DNA of 64,000 nt, taken from NCBI RefSeq assembly GCF_028688855.1, contig NZ_JAQTXI010000009.1:96325-160324 (forward strand). Direction: 5' to 3'. The DNA is from Neomegalonema sp. GTDB taxonomy: Bacteria; Pseudomonadota; Alphaproteobacteria; Rhodobacterales; Rhodobacteraceae. Shown here one piece after another: positions 56,485 through 64,000 of this stretch; position 1 is the first letter of the stretch, and each line of letters begins with the position of its first letter. The translations under genes and the position numbers were made by a program. The notes beneath the pieces are model-generated. The model made no database searches and was not told the DNA's origin. It saw only the letters and a program-made list of their open reading frames with translations.

Positions 56485-58553
56485 GAGGCGGGGCTTTCGG
56501 GAAGACGCAGGAGGGTCAGGGAGTCCGGGGCCAGAAGCCATGGATCGGGCGGAACAGGGTCGGCCGTCGAGATCTCGCGCCGCCAGGCGCCCGCCAGAGG
56601 CGCGAAGGCGACGGGTCCGGCGGCGCCGTTGATCAGAATGGCGGCGTCCGGCCCTTCCTCCGCGCGGAGGATCAGGCCGAAGGCGCGGAACTCCGGCGCG
56701 TTCCAGTCCTCGGGCGAGGGTTCGGCGCCGTCGGGGCGCAGCCAGGAGACGTTGGGCGCGCCATCCCTGGCGCGGGGCTCGCCATGGAGAAAGCGCTTCT
56801 GGCGCAAGGCGGGAGTCTCGCGGCGGAGCGCGGTCAGGCGGGCGATGAAATCCGCCATGGAGGGATCCTGATCCTCGGCGCTCCAGTCGATCCAGCCGAG
56901 GGCGTTGTCCTGCGGATAGGCGTTGTTGTTGCCCTGCTGGCTGCGGAGGATCTCGTCTCCGGCGAGGAGCATCGGCACCCCCTGCGACAGCAGCAGCGTC
57001 GCCAGGAGCGCCCGCGCCCGCGCCCTGCGTCGGGCTTCGAGTTCGGGGTCTCGGGTCGGGCCGTCGGGGCCGATCAGGAGGTTGATCTCCCCGCCATTGC
57101 CGTCGCGGTTCTCTTCGCCGTTGGCCTGGTTGCGTTTGGCGCCGTAGCGCGTGAGATCCGCCAGGGTGATGCCGTCATGGGCCGTGACGAAGTTCACCGC
57201 CGCCTGAGGCCTCCGCCCGCGGCTCGCGTAGATGTCCGCCGAGCCGAGCAGCCGGGGCGCCAGACGCGCCGCGCCGACGTCTCCGCGCCAGAAGCGGCGG
57301 GTCTCGTCGCGGAACTGGTCGTTCCATTCGGCGAAAGGAACCGGATAGCTCCCCACCTGATAGCCGCCCCATCCGACGTCCCAGGGCTCGACGATCAGCC
57401 GGACGCGGTTCAGGACCGGATCCTGCCTCAGCGCCGTCAGGAAGGGCGCATCCGGAGACCAGCCCTCGGGCATGCGGGCGAGGGTGGTGGCCAGATCGAA
57501 GCGGAAGCCGTCCACGCCCCAGACCTCGACCCAGAGGCGCAGGGAATCCATCACCAGCCGCGTCACGAAGGGATGCGCGAGGTTCAGCGTGTTCCCGGTG
57601 CCCGCGTCGTTGAGGTAGAAGCGCGGATTCTCCGGCTTCAGCCGGTAATAGGCGGCGTTGTCGAGGCCCCGGAAGCTCAGCGTCGGGCCGAGTTCGTCGC
57701 TTTCCGCGCTGTGATTGTAGACGACGTCGAGGATCACCTCGATTCCCGCCGCCTGAAGCGCCCGGATCGCCGCCTTGGCCGCCGGGACTCCGCCCGGCCC
57801 GAGGTAACGCTCCATGGGGGCGAAGAAGCCGAGGCTGTTGTAGCCCCAGTAATTCCGGAGGCCCTTCTCGACCAGAAAGCGGTCGTCGAGGAAGCTTTGC
57901 ACAGGCAGAAGCTCCACCGCCGTCACGCCGAGCCTCAGCAGCCGCTCGATCAGCCGCGGATCTCCGAGGGCCTCGAAATTCCCCCGGACCTGCGGCGCGA
58001 CCCCCGGATCAAGCTGCGTCAGCCCCTTGAGATGGGCCTCGTAGATCACGCTCTCCGCGAAGGGCCGCAGCGGCGGGCGCTCGCCTGGCGCGGGGCGCTC
58101 CTCCTCCGGCGCGAGGATCACGCCCCTGGGGACGAAGGGCGCGCTGTCGCGGTCGTCGCGCCGGAGATCCGCCTCCGGCCCGCCCCGGACATGGCCGTGA
58201 ACGGCGTCGTTCCAGCGGATCTCGCCGTCCAGCCGCCGCGCGTAGGGGTCGAGCAGCAGCTTCGCCGGATTGAACCGCAAGCCCCGTTCGGGCGCCCAGG
58301 GCCCATGGGCCCGATAGCCGTAGCGCATCCCCGGCGCCGCGCCGGGAAGACGCCCATGCCAGACCGCGCCGTCGCGTTCGGGCAGGTCGCCGCGCCAGAT
58401 CTCCGCGCCCCGGGCGTCGAAGAGCTGAAGCTCGATCCGTTCGGCGGCGGCGGCGAAGAGGGAGAAGCTCACGCCTTCCGGATCGGCCCAGGCGCCGAGG
58501 CGCGTCGGTTCGCCCGGCTCCATTCTCCTCCGCTTCCCCCGATCTCCTGTCAT
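56481..58553 (-). CDS. glgX: Glycogen debranching enzyme (GlgX)
   Basis: 690-residue GH13 isoamylase-type enzyme cleaving alpha-1,6 branches of phosphorylase-limit glycogen. A CBM48-like N-terminus (TRLGAWADPEGVSFSLFAAAA) is followed by YEAHLKGLTQLDPGV, the nucleophile Asp in VDGFRFDLATTLAR, the acid Glu in IVEPWDVGWGGYQVG, and FVTAHDGITLADL. Start ATG 58553 overlaps the glgA stop. A second in-frame ATG at 58523 is possible. Confidence 0.95.
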   Translation of the reverse strand: MTGDRGKRRRMEPGEPTRLGAWADPEGVSFSLFAAAAERIELQLFDARGAEIWRGDLPERDGAVWHGRLPGAAPGMRYGYRAHGPWAPERGLRFNPAKLLLDPYARRLDGEIRWNDAVHGHVRGGPEADLRRDDRDSAPFVPRGVILAPEEERPAPGERPPLRPFAESVIYEAHLKGLTQLDPGVAPQVRGNFEALGDPRLIERLLRLGVTAVELLPVQSFLDDRFLVEKGLRNYWGYNSLGFFAPMERYLGPGGVPAAKAAIRALQAAGIEVILDVVYNHSAESDELGPTLSFRGLDNAAYYRLKPENPRFYLNDAGTGNTLNLAHPFVTRLVMDSLRLWVEVWGVDGFRFDLATTLARMPEGWSPDAPFLTALRQDPVLNRVRLIVEPWDVGWGGYQVGSYPVPFAEWNDQFRDETRRFWRGDVGAARLAPRLLGSADIYASRGRRPQAAVNFVTAHDGITLADLTRYGAKRNQANGEENRDGNGGEINLLIGPDGPTRDPELEARRRARARALLATLLLSQGVPMLLAGDEILRSQQGNNNAYPQDNALGWIDWSAEDQDPSMADFIARLTALRRETPALRQKRFLHGEPRARDGAPNVSWLRPDGAEPSPEDWNAPEFRAFGLILRAEEGPDAAILINGAAGPVAFAPLAGAWRREISTADPVPPDPWLLAPDSLTLLRLPESPAS

Positions 58554-60010
58554 CCGCCGCGCAAGCCTCCTTCGACGAGCCGCGTGTAACGGGCGGCGTA
58601 GAGGGGAGCGGAATCCGTCCAGCCCACCGGATGCCCCATGGCCCGCCGGACCGTCTGCGTCCAGAGATCCGGTCGGGCGTAGAGGTCGCAGGCGCGGCCT
58701 ATGGCGAGCTCCAGCGCCTCCATGGAGTTGGGGTCATGGGTGAAGCCCGTGGCGACGCCCGCCCGCAAGGCGGCGTCGTTGGCGTCGATGACCGTATCCG
58801 AGAGGCCGCCCGTGCGGGCCACCACCGGCAGGGCGCCGTAGCGCAGGCCGTAAAGCTGGGTCAGGCCGCAGGGCTCGAAGCGCGAGGGCGCGAGCACCGC
58901 ATCGCCCCCGCCGAAGAGCCGGTGCGACAGGCCCTCGTCATAGCCGATCCGCGTCGCGACCCTGCCCGGATGACGCTCCGCGAGATCGCGGAAGGCGCGC
59001 TCCAGCTCGCTTTCCCCCGAGCCGAGCAGCGCCAGCCTGCCCCCCCGGCCGAGCAGCCTCGGCATGGCCCCGAGCAGCAGATCGAGGCCCTTCTGCCAGG
59101 TCAGGCGGCTGACCACCACGAAGAGCGGCCCGCCCGTCTCCGGTTCGAGGCCGAGTTCGGCGCAGAGCGCCTGCGTGGCGGCGGCCTTGCCCTTGAGCTT
59201 GCGGGCGGAATAGCGCTCCGGCAGACGCGGGTCCGTCTCGGGGTTCCACTCCTCCAGATCCACGCCGTTGAGGATGCCGAAGAGATCGGCCTCGCGGCTG
59301 CGGATCAGGCCTTCCAGCCCCATGCCGAATTCCGGCGTGGTGAGTTCGCGGGCGTAGGCGGGGCTGACGGTCATCACCGCGTCGGCGTGGACGATCCCCG
59401 CCTTGAGGAAGCTCAGACGGCCGTAATATTCGAGGTCGTCCGGCGTGAAGCGCGCCTCGGGCAGGCCGATGCGGGCCATGATCTCGCGGTCGAAGACGCC
59501 CTGGAAGGCGACGTTATGGATGGAGATCGCCGTCGCCGGACGCGGACGCCCGTCGAAATCGAGATAGGCCAGCGCCAGCGCCCCTTGCCAGTCATGGGCG
59601 TGGACGACCTCCGGCCGCCAGCCGTCCGAGAGCGCGCCGAAGCCGATCTCGGCGGCCGCCTTGCCCAGAGCCGCGAAGCGCAGGGCGTTGTCGGCCCAGT
59701 CGCGCCCGTCGGGCCCGGCGTAGATCCCGCCCGCCCGCGCGAAGAGGCTGGGGGCGTCGAGCAGCAGCAGGTCCAGCCCTCTGGCCCGGCCGCCGATCAC
59801 CTGCGCCTCCACGCCATGGAGCTGGCCGCTCCAGAGCTTGCGCGCGCCTTCGAGCTGCTCGGGCAGTCCCGGATAGGCGGGCATGAGGACGCGCGTCTCC
59901 ACGCCCAGAAGCCGGAGCGCCTTGGGCAGGGCGCCGGCCACGTCGGCGAGGCCGCCGGTCTTGGCCAGCGGCGCGCATTCCGAGACGACGAAGAGAACCT
60001 GTCGCGCCAT
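58550..60010 (-). CDS. glgA: Glycogen synthase (ADP-glucose)
   Basis: 486-residue GT5 glycosyltransferase that elongates alpha-1,4-glucan from ADP-glucose. The ADP-glucose-binding KTGGLADVAGALP is at 17-29, with HAHDWQGALA, SIHNVAFQG, VSRLTWQKGLDLL and the C-terminal FEPCGLTQLYGLRYG (catalytic Glu). ATG 60010 shares its A with the glgC stop (TGATG), giving strong coupling. The length agrees with bacterial GlgA (~480). Confidence 0.97.
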   Translation of the reverse strand: MARQVLFVVSECAPLAKTGGLADVAGALPKALRLLGVETRVLMPAYPGLPEQLEGARKLWSGQLHGVEAQVIGGRARGLDLLLLDAPSLFARAGGIYAGPDGRDWADNALRFAALGKAAAEIGFGALSDGWRPEVVHAHDWQGALALAYLDFDGRPRPATAISIHNVAFQGVFDREIMARIGLPEARFTPDDLEYYGRLSFLKAGIVHADAVMTVSPAYARELTTPEFGMGLEGLIRSREADLFGILNGVDLEEWNPETDPRLPERYSARKLKGKAAATQALCAELGLEPETGGPLFVVVSRLTWQKGLDLLLGAMPRLLGRGGRLALLGSGESELERAFRDLAERHPGRVATRIGYDEGLSHRLFGGGDAVLAPSRFEPCGLTQLYGLRYGALPVVARTGGLSDTVIDANDAALRAGVATGFTHDPNSMEALELAIGRACDLYARPDLWTQTVRRAMGHPVGWTDSAPLYAARYTRLVEGGLRGG

Positions 60011-61284
60011 CACCGCCCCGCGCTCCAGCGATCCACCATCCGTTGCGTGACGAGGCAGATCCCCGTATCCGTGCGCCGCCACCAGCGGGCGTCCTCTTCG
60101 GGGTCCTCTCCGATCACGAGGCCTTCGGGAATCTGCACGCCCCGGTCGATCACCACGTCATGCAGCCGGGCGCGCCGCTGGACGACGACTTCGGGCAGAG
60201 CCACCACGCCTTCGAGCTGCGCCCAGCTGTGGATGTGGCAGCGCGTGAAGAGCAGCGAATTGCGCACCCGTCCGCCCGAGATGATGCAGCCGCCCGAGAC
60301 CAGCGAACTGACGGCTTCTCCGCGCCGCCCGTTGGCCTCGTCATGGACGAACTTCGCCGGAGGCGTGACTTCGGTGTGCGTCCAGATCGGCCAGTCGCGA
60401 TGATAGAGGTCCAGCTCCGGTTCGATGGAGGTCAGGTCGATGTTGGCGCGCCAGAAGGCGTCCACCGTGCCGACGTCGCGCCAGTAGGGCTCCTTCTCGG
60501 AGCCGCTCATGATGCAGGATTCCGCGAAGCGATGCGCCACCGCCTTGCCGCCCGCCACCAGGGCCGGGATCAGGTCCTTGCCGAAATCATGGCTGGAGGC
60601 GGCGTCTTCGGCGTCCTTCAGCAGCAGCTCGCGCAGGAAGGGCCAGGAGAAGACGTAGATGCCCATGCTGGCCAGCGCCACTTCGGGATTCTCCGGCGTG
60701 CCGGGCGGATCGGCGGGCTTCTCGACGAAATCGAGGATGCGGCCCTTGTCGTCGACCTTCATCACGCCGAAGCCGACGGCCTCCATGCGCGGCACTTCGA
60801 GACAGCCGATGGTGACGTCGGCGCCGGTGTCCACATGCTGCTCGAGCATGATCTCGTAGTCCATCTTGTAGATATGGTCGCCCGCGAGGATCACCAGATA
60901 GAGCGGCGCGTAGGAATCGATGATGTCGATGTTCTGGGTCACGGCGTCGGCGGTGCCCGCATACCATTTCTCCTCGGAGACGCGCTGCGAGGCGGGCAGG
61001 ATGTCCACGAATTCGTTGCGGCCCGAGACGAAGCCGCTCCAGCCGCGCTGGATGTGCCGGATCAGGCTGTGGGCCTTGTATTGGGTGGCCACGCCGATCC
61101 GCCGGATGCCCGAGTTCACCGCGTTGGAGAGCGCGAAATCGACGATGCGGCTCTTGCCGCCGAAATAGACGGCGGGTTTGGCGCGATTGTCGGTCAGCTC
61201 CTTGAGGCGGCTGCCGCGTCCGCCCGCGAGCACGTAGGCCATGGAGTGTTGCGCCAATCGGCGGCGCGGCGCGTCGAGTTGCAT
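60010..61284 (-). CDS. glgC: Glucose-1-phosphate adenylyltransferase
   Basis: 424-residue ADP-glucose pyrophosphorylase, the committed and allosterically controlled step of glycogen synthesis. The nucleotidyltransferase motif [19 protein letters not shown] is at ~21-39, with [32 protein letters not shown] and the C-terminal left-handed helix domain ([17 protein letters not shown]). It is the first gene of the operon. Its promoter must lie in the 61285-61603 gap. Confidence 0.97.
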   Translation of the reverse strand: MQLDAPRRRLAQHSMAYVLAGGRGSRLKELTDNRAKPAVYFGGKSRIVDFALSNAVNSGIRRIGVATQYKAHSLIRHIQRGWSGFVSGRNEFVDILPASQRVSEEKWYAGTADAVTQNIDIIDSYAPLYLVILAGDHIYKMDYEIMLEQHVDTGADVTIGCLEVPRMEAVGFGVMKVDDKGRILDFVEKPADPPGTPENPEVALASMGIYVFSWPFLRELLLKDAEDAASSHDFGKDLIPALVAGGKAVAHRFAESCIMSGSEKEPYWRDVGTVDAFWRANIDLTSIEPELDLYHRDWPIWTHTEVTPPAKFVHDEANGRRGEAVSSLVSGGCIISGGRVRNSLLFTRCHIHSWAQLEGVVALPEVVVQRRARLHDVVIDRGVQIPEGLVIGEDPEEDARWWRRTDTGICLVTQRMVDRWSAGR

Positions 61285-61603
61285 CTGGTCCTCCCCATGC
61301 CGCCGGACGCCGCCTCGGGGCGTTCCGACGAAGTGCGCCGCCGGAAAAGGGGCGCGAGGCGCGCTCCGCTTTCTTCCAAAGCGTTATGAACTTCTTCACA
61401 ATCGGGCGCCCTGCGGGTTGCGTCAATGGGGCTCGAAACGGTTTGGGAGGATCGGGGCGCATTTCTGGTCCCGGCCTTGCGGCCTTTCTCCGGGAGGAAC
61501 CCTTGCTTTACGCTTTGGGCCTATCCCTGAGGACGGGGAAGGATGCGAGGCAGCCTCTCCGCGCGCCCGCCGTCCTGCGGGTCTGGCCGCCGCACGACGC
61601 TTC
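61285..61603. promoter_or_regulatory. Divergent region glgC / histidine kinase
   Basis: 319 bases without a convincing gene. An AT-richer stretch around 61373-61405 (CAAAGCG...CTTCTTCACAATC) is the best place for the glgC promoter. No clear -35/-10 pair, riboswitch or long inverted repeat was recognised. Confidence 0.4.
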
Positions 61604-63115
61604 ATGAAGACGAAACGCCGATCCTCCTTCCGCACGAAGATCCTCGGCGTGGCCATGCTGGCCAGCCTTCTGGCGGTGCTGTCCGCGACCACGGCCATGA
61701 GCCTGCGCGACTACATCTCGCACAACCTGACCTTCCGCGACCACCACAACCGCCTCGCCCAGAGCCTCGCGCTGACGGCGGCGGTGGGCATCACCGCCCG
61801 CCCCGACGCCCGGATGCACGACGCCTTCGCCATGATGGCCCGCGCGCCGGGCGTGGACAGCGTCAAGCTGGCGGCGCCCGACGGGACGATCCTCTCCAGC
61901 TTCGTGCGCGACCCCGACACGCCCGACCACAGGCCCAGCGTGCTCTTCTACGCGCCGGTGATCTCGCCTGCGGGGAAGGTTCTGGGCTCGGTGCGGCTGA
62001 TGGCGCGGCGCGTCGAGGCGCGCAGCCTGTTCCAGAACCATCTGATCATGGCGGCGATCATCCTGACCCTGGCGAGCGGATTGTCCTATGCGGCGGCCTC
62101 CTGGCTCTGGCCGACGGTGGGCGAGCCTCTGCGCGAATTGCGCCGGGCCATGCGGCGTCTGGCCGAGACGAAGGATTACTCCAGCCGGCTCGACCGCTCG
62201 CCCGACGCCGAGGTGGACGAACTCATCCAGGCCTTCAACGCCATGATCGCCGAGATCGAGCGGCGCGACCTCGCCTATGACGCCGCCATCGGCGAACTGG
62301 CTTCGGCGCGCGATTCCGCCAATCGGGCCAATCGCGCCAAGACGCAGTTCCTCGCGGTGATGAGCCATGAGCTGCGCACGCCTCTGAACGCGGTGATCGG
62401 CTACGCCGAGCTCATCAAGGAGGAGCTGCGCCATGGCGCCTCGCCGCACGAGCTGCTCCCCGACGCCGACCGCATCCGCAGCTCGGCCCAGGGGCTGCTC
62501 GAGATGATCAACGGCATCCTCGACATGACCACCGCCGAGGGCGGACGCATGCGGGTCAACTGGTCGCCGGTGGACGCCGGAGAGCTCGCCCGCGACGTGA
62601 CCACCTCGCTTGCGCCTCTGGCGGCCCGCAAGGGCAACCGCATGACCGTCGAGATGCTGGAGAAGCCCCGGGGCTTCGTCACCGACGAGGCGCGCCTGCG
62701 CCAGTGCCTCGTGAATCTGCTCGGCAACGCGGCGAAGTTCACCGAAAACGGCGAAGTCGGCCTGAGGATCTCCATGCGCTACGTCCCCGGCGCGGGGCCG
62801 CGCGTGGTCTTCGAGGTCGGCGACACCGGGCCGGGCATGTCGCCGCATCAGGTCGAGGGGCTGTTCCAGCCCTTCGCCCAGCTCGACAGCTCCAGCGCCC
62901 GCAAGCACGAGGGCGCCGGACTCGGACTCGCCATCAGCCGCAAGCTCGCGCGGCTGCTCGGCGGAGACATCCATGTGCGCAGCGTCGTGGGGGTGGGGAG
63001 CGTCTTCTCCATCGACCTGCCGCTGGCGCCCGCCAATCACGCCGCCGCGTCTCGCGAGGAGCCTTGCGCTTCCGACCAGGCCGCCGGATCTGCGGAGGTC
63101 GAGGATGCGGCCTGA
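61604..63115 (+). CDS. Membrane sensor histidine kinase
   Basis: 503-residue sensor kinase. The membrane segments at ~13-33 and ~148-168 enclose a periplasmic sensor of ~115 residues. A HAMP-like linker follows (EPLRELRRAMRRLAETKDYSSRL), then HisKA with the phospho-acceptor His in FLAVMSHELRTPLNAVIGY (~251) and an HATPase domain with LVNLLGNAAKF (N box), GDTGPGMS and AGLGLAISRKLA. The C-terminal ~25 residues are unstructured. The signal is unknown. The start ATG at 61604 precedes the first membrane helix by ~12 residues. The next gene, with receiver and kinase parts, starts 30 bases downstream and is a likely partner. Confidence 0.92.
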   Translation: MKTKRRSSFRTKILGVAMLASLLAVLSATTAMSLRDYISHNLTFRDHHNRLAQSLALTAAVGITARPDARMHDAFAMMARAPGVDSVKLAAPDGTILSSFVRDPDTPDHRPSVLFYAPVISPAGKVLGSVRLMARRVEARSLFQNHLIMAAIILTLASGLSYAAASWLWPTVGEPLRELRRAMRRLAETKDYSSRLDRSPDAEVDELIQAFNAMIAEIERRDLAYDAAIGELASARDSANRANRAKTQFLAVMSHELRTPLNAVIGYAELIKEELRHGASPHELLPDADRIRSSAQGLLEMINGILDMTTAEGGRMRVNWSPVDAGELARDVTTSLAPLAARKGNRMTVEMLEKPRGFVTDEARLRQCLVNLLGNAAKFTENGEVGLRISMRYVPGAGPRVVFEVGDTGPGMSPHQVEGLFQPFAQLDSSSARKHEGAGLGLAISRKLARLLGGDIHVRSVVGVGSVFSIDLPLAPANHAAASREEPCASDQAAGSAEVEDAA

Positions 63116-63145
63116 TTCCCGCCATCTCCAGCCCCGGAGGGCCTC

Positions 63146-63895
63146 ATGACGGCTTTCGCCTCCCATGGCGCCGCTCCGCCCGCCCGGCTTCTGGTGGTGG
63201 ACGACTCCTTCGAGAGCCGCGACATGCTCGCGCGTCGGCTTCGTCGGCGCGGCTACGCCGTGGCCGAGGCGGCTTCCGGTCCCGAGGCTCTGGCGCTGAT
63301 CGACCGCTCGCCGCCGGACGTGGCGCTCTTCGACTACATGATGCCCGAGATGAGCGGGCTGGACGCCCTGAAGATCCTGCGGCGCTCCTGGGGGCGTTCG
63401 GATCTGCCGGTGATCATGGTGACGGCCCGGGCCGATCAGGAGACCATCGTCGAGACGCTGAACGCGGGCGCCAACGACTACGTGGCCAAGCCGGTCGAGG
63501 TGATGGTGGCCGTGGCGCGCATCGAGGCGCAGCTGGAGCGTCGGCGGGCGGCTCTGGCGCTGCGCAGCATGAACGCGCATCTGGAGGCTCTGGTGGCCGA
63601 GCGCACCGCCGCGCTGAGCATGGTCAACGCCGAGCTGCGCCGCGAGATCGCCGCCCGCGTTCTGGCGGAGCAGGCCTTGCGCGAGGCGAAGGCTCTGGCC
63701 GAGGAGGGCAGCGCGGCCAAGACGCGTTTCCTCGCGAACATGAGCCACGAGCTGCGCACGCCTCTGAACGCGGTGATCGGCTTCGCGGAGCTGCTGTCGG
63801 ATCAATCCGCGCCGGAGACTCCGCAGGGCGAATATTCCGAGGCGATCCTGGAGAGCGGCCGTCAGCTTCTGGGTATTGACGGACATAAGGTTTGA
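63146..63895 (+). pseudogene. Response regulator-histidine kinase hybrid, interrupted after HisKA
   Basis: Open frame of 249 residues. The receiver domain (~13-130) has the acidic pair VVDDS, the phospho-Asp in ALFDYMMPE, Thr in MVTARA and Lys in YVAKPVEV. A coiled-coil segment (~131-195) follows. HisKA then has its His in FLANMSHELRTPLNAVIGF (~215). Homologues continue into an HATPase domain after SGRQLLGLIND. Here the frame leaves the family pattern after SGRQLLG (base ~63874) and stops at 63895, so the ATP-binding domain is missing. The downstream bases look different from the rest of the window. It is probably a gene split by an insertion whose remainder lies outside the window. A natural short version is less likely. 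Confidence 0.7.
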
Positions 63896-64000
63896 GAAAT
63901 CCGAGATGGGCCGGGACGAGAAGGGATTTTGAGGGATTTGTGCTTTAATTGTCGTCGGTTAGGGGCGAAGCGGTCCGGCCGCCGACGCGCCGCCGAGGTT
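63872..64000. mobile_element. Possible end of an insertion element (edge of window)
   Basis: From about 63872 the sequence changes from kinase coding DNA to a less GC-rich, non-coding stretch beginning GGTATTGACGGACATAAG and containing GATTTTGAGGG and TGCTTTAATTG. It begins exactly where the kinase frame loses its family pattern, as expected for the terminal part of an insertion sequence. No transposase or second end is visible, so the family cannot be named and an assembly join is also possible. Confidence 0.35.

Noticed and set aside
63872..64000. Assigning the right-edge sequence to a named insertion-sequence family
   Set aside because: Only about 130 bases are visible, with no transposase and no second inverted end, so no family can be supported.

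Overview
The window is a GC-rich chromosomal segment that looks alphaproteobacterial, and probably belongs to a CO2-fixing (photo- or chemo-autotrophic) lineage close to Rhodobacterales. The main evidence is a complete Calvin-cycle operon with red-type form I RuBisCO and CbbX, the DUF1285 - CoA pyrophosphatase - DUF6111-like - CCA-transferase gene order, the MoxR/DUF58/DUF4159 cluster, and short hairpin repeats of the CCGAAAA...TTTTCGG type common in Alphaproteobacteria. Genes are tightly packed, with many ATGA/GTGA/TTGA stop-start overlaps. No tRNA, rRNA or CRISPR array was seen.

Layout. 1-2705 (minus): an operon of an enolase-superfamily enzyme, an SGNH hydrolase and a solute-binding protein cut by the window edge. 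It diverges from 3038-6960 (plus): a glutamine-synthetase-like ligase, an aldehyde dehydrogenase and an iron-type alcohol dehydrogenase. Together the plus genes could form a gamma-glutamylation route for an amine or amino alcohol. 7033-15473 (minus): a full catecholate-siderophore assembly line, transcribed entC-entE-entB(isochorismatase)-carrier protein-entF-entA, with a serine-type adenylation domain. 15802-21683 (plus, divergent): a YncE-like beta-propeller, an unrecognised secreted protein with a duplicated motif, a siderophore esterase, and a periplasmic binding protein, single permease and ATPase for ferric-siderophore uptake. 21680-28655 (minus): MoxR ATPase, DUF58, and two large membrane proteins. 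28862-31647 (plus): DUF1285, CoA pyrophosphatase, a small membrane protein and CCA tRNA nucleotidyltransferase. 31877-37344 (plus): a four-gene oligopeptide-type ABC importer. 37360-47152: cbbR (minus), then cbbF-P-T-A-L-S-X-Y (plus). 47058-61284 (minus): a lipocalin and a seven-gene glycogen operon transcribed glgC-A-X-malQ-pgm-glgP-glgB. 61604-64000 (plus): a sensor histidine kinase and a response-regulator/kinase gene that breaks off in sequence unlike its family.

How it fits together. CO2 fixed by the cbb operon can be stored and remobilised by the neighbouring glycogen operon. The siderophore block makes, imports and hydrolyses an enterobactin-like triscatecholate, but no outer-membrane receptor, exporter, phosphopantetheinyl transferase or MbtH-like protein is in the window. 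The most novel-looking items are the secreted GEIT-GGI-PTSDGLV repeat protein inside the siderophore operon, the sequence shared by the two divergent siderophore promoters, the repeat element that has become the C-terminal tail of EntF, the possible gamma-glutamyl pathway, and the interrupted kinase at the right edge.
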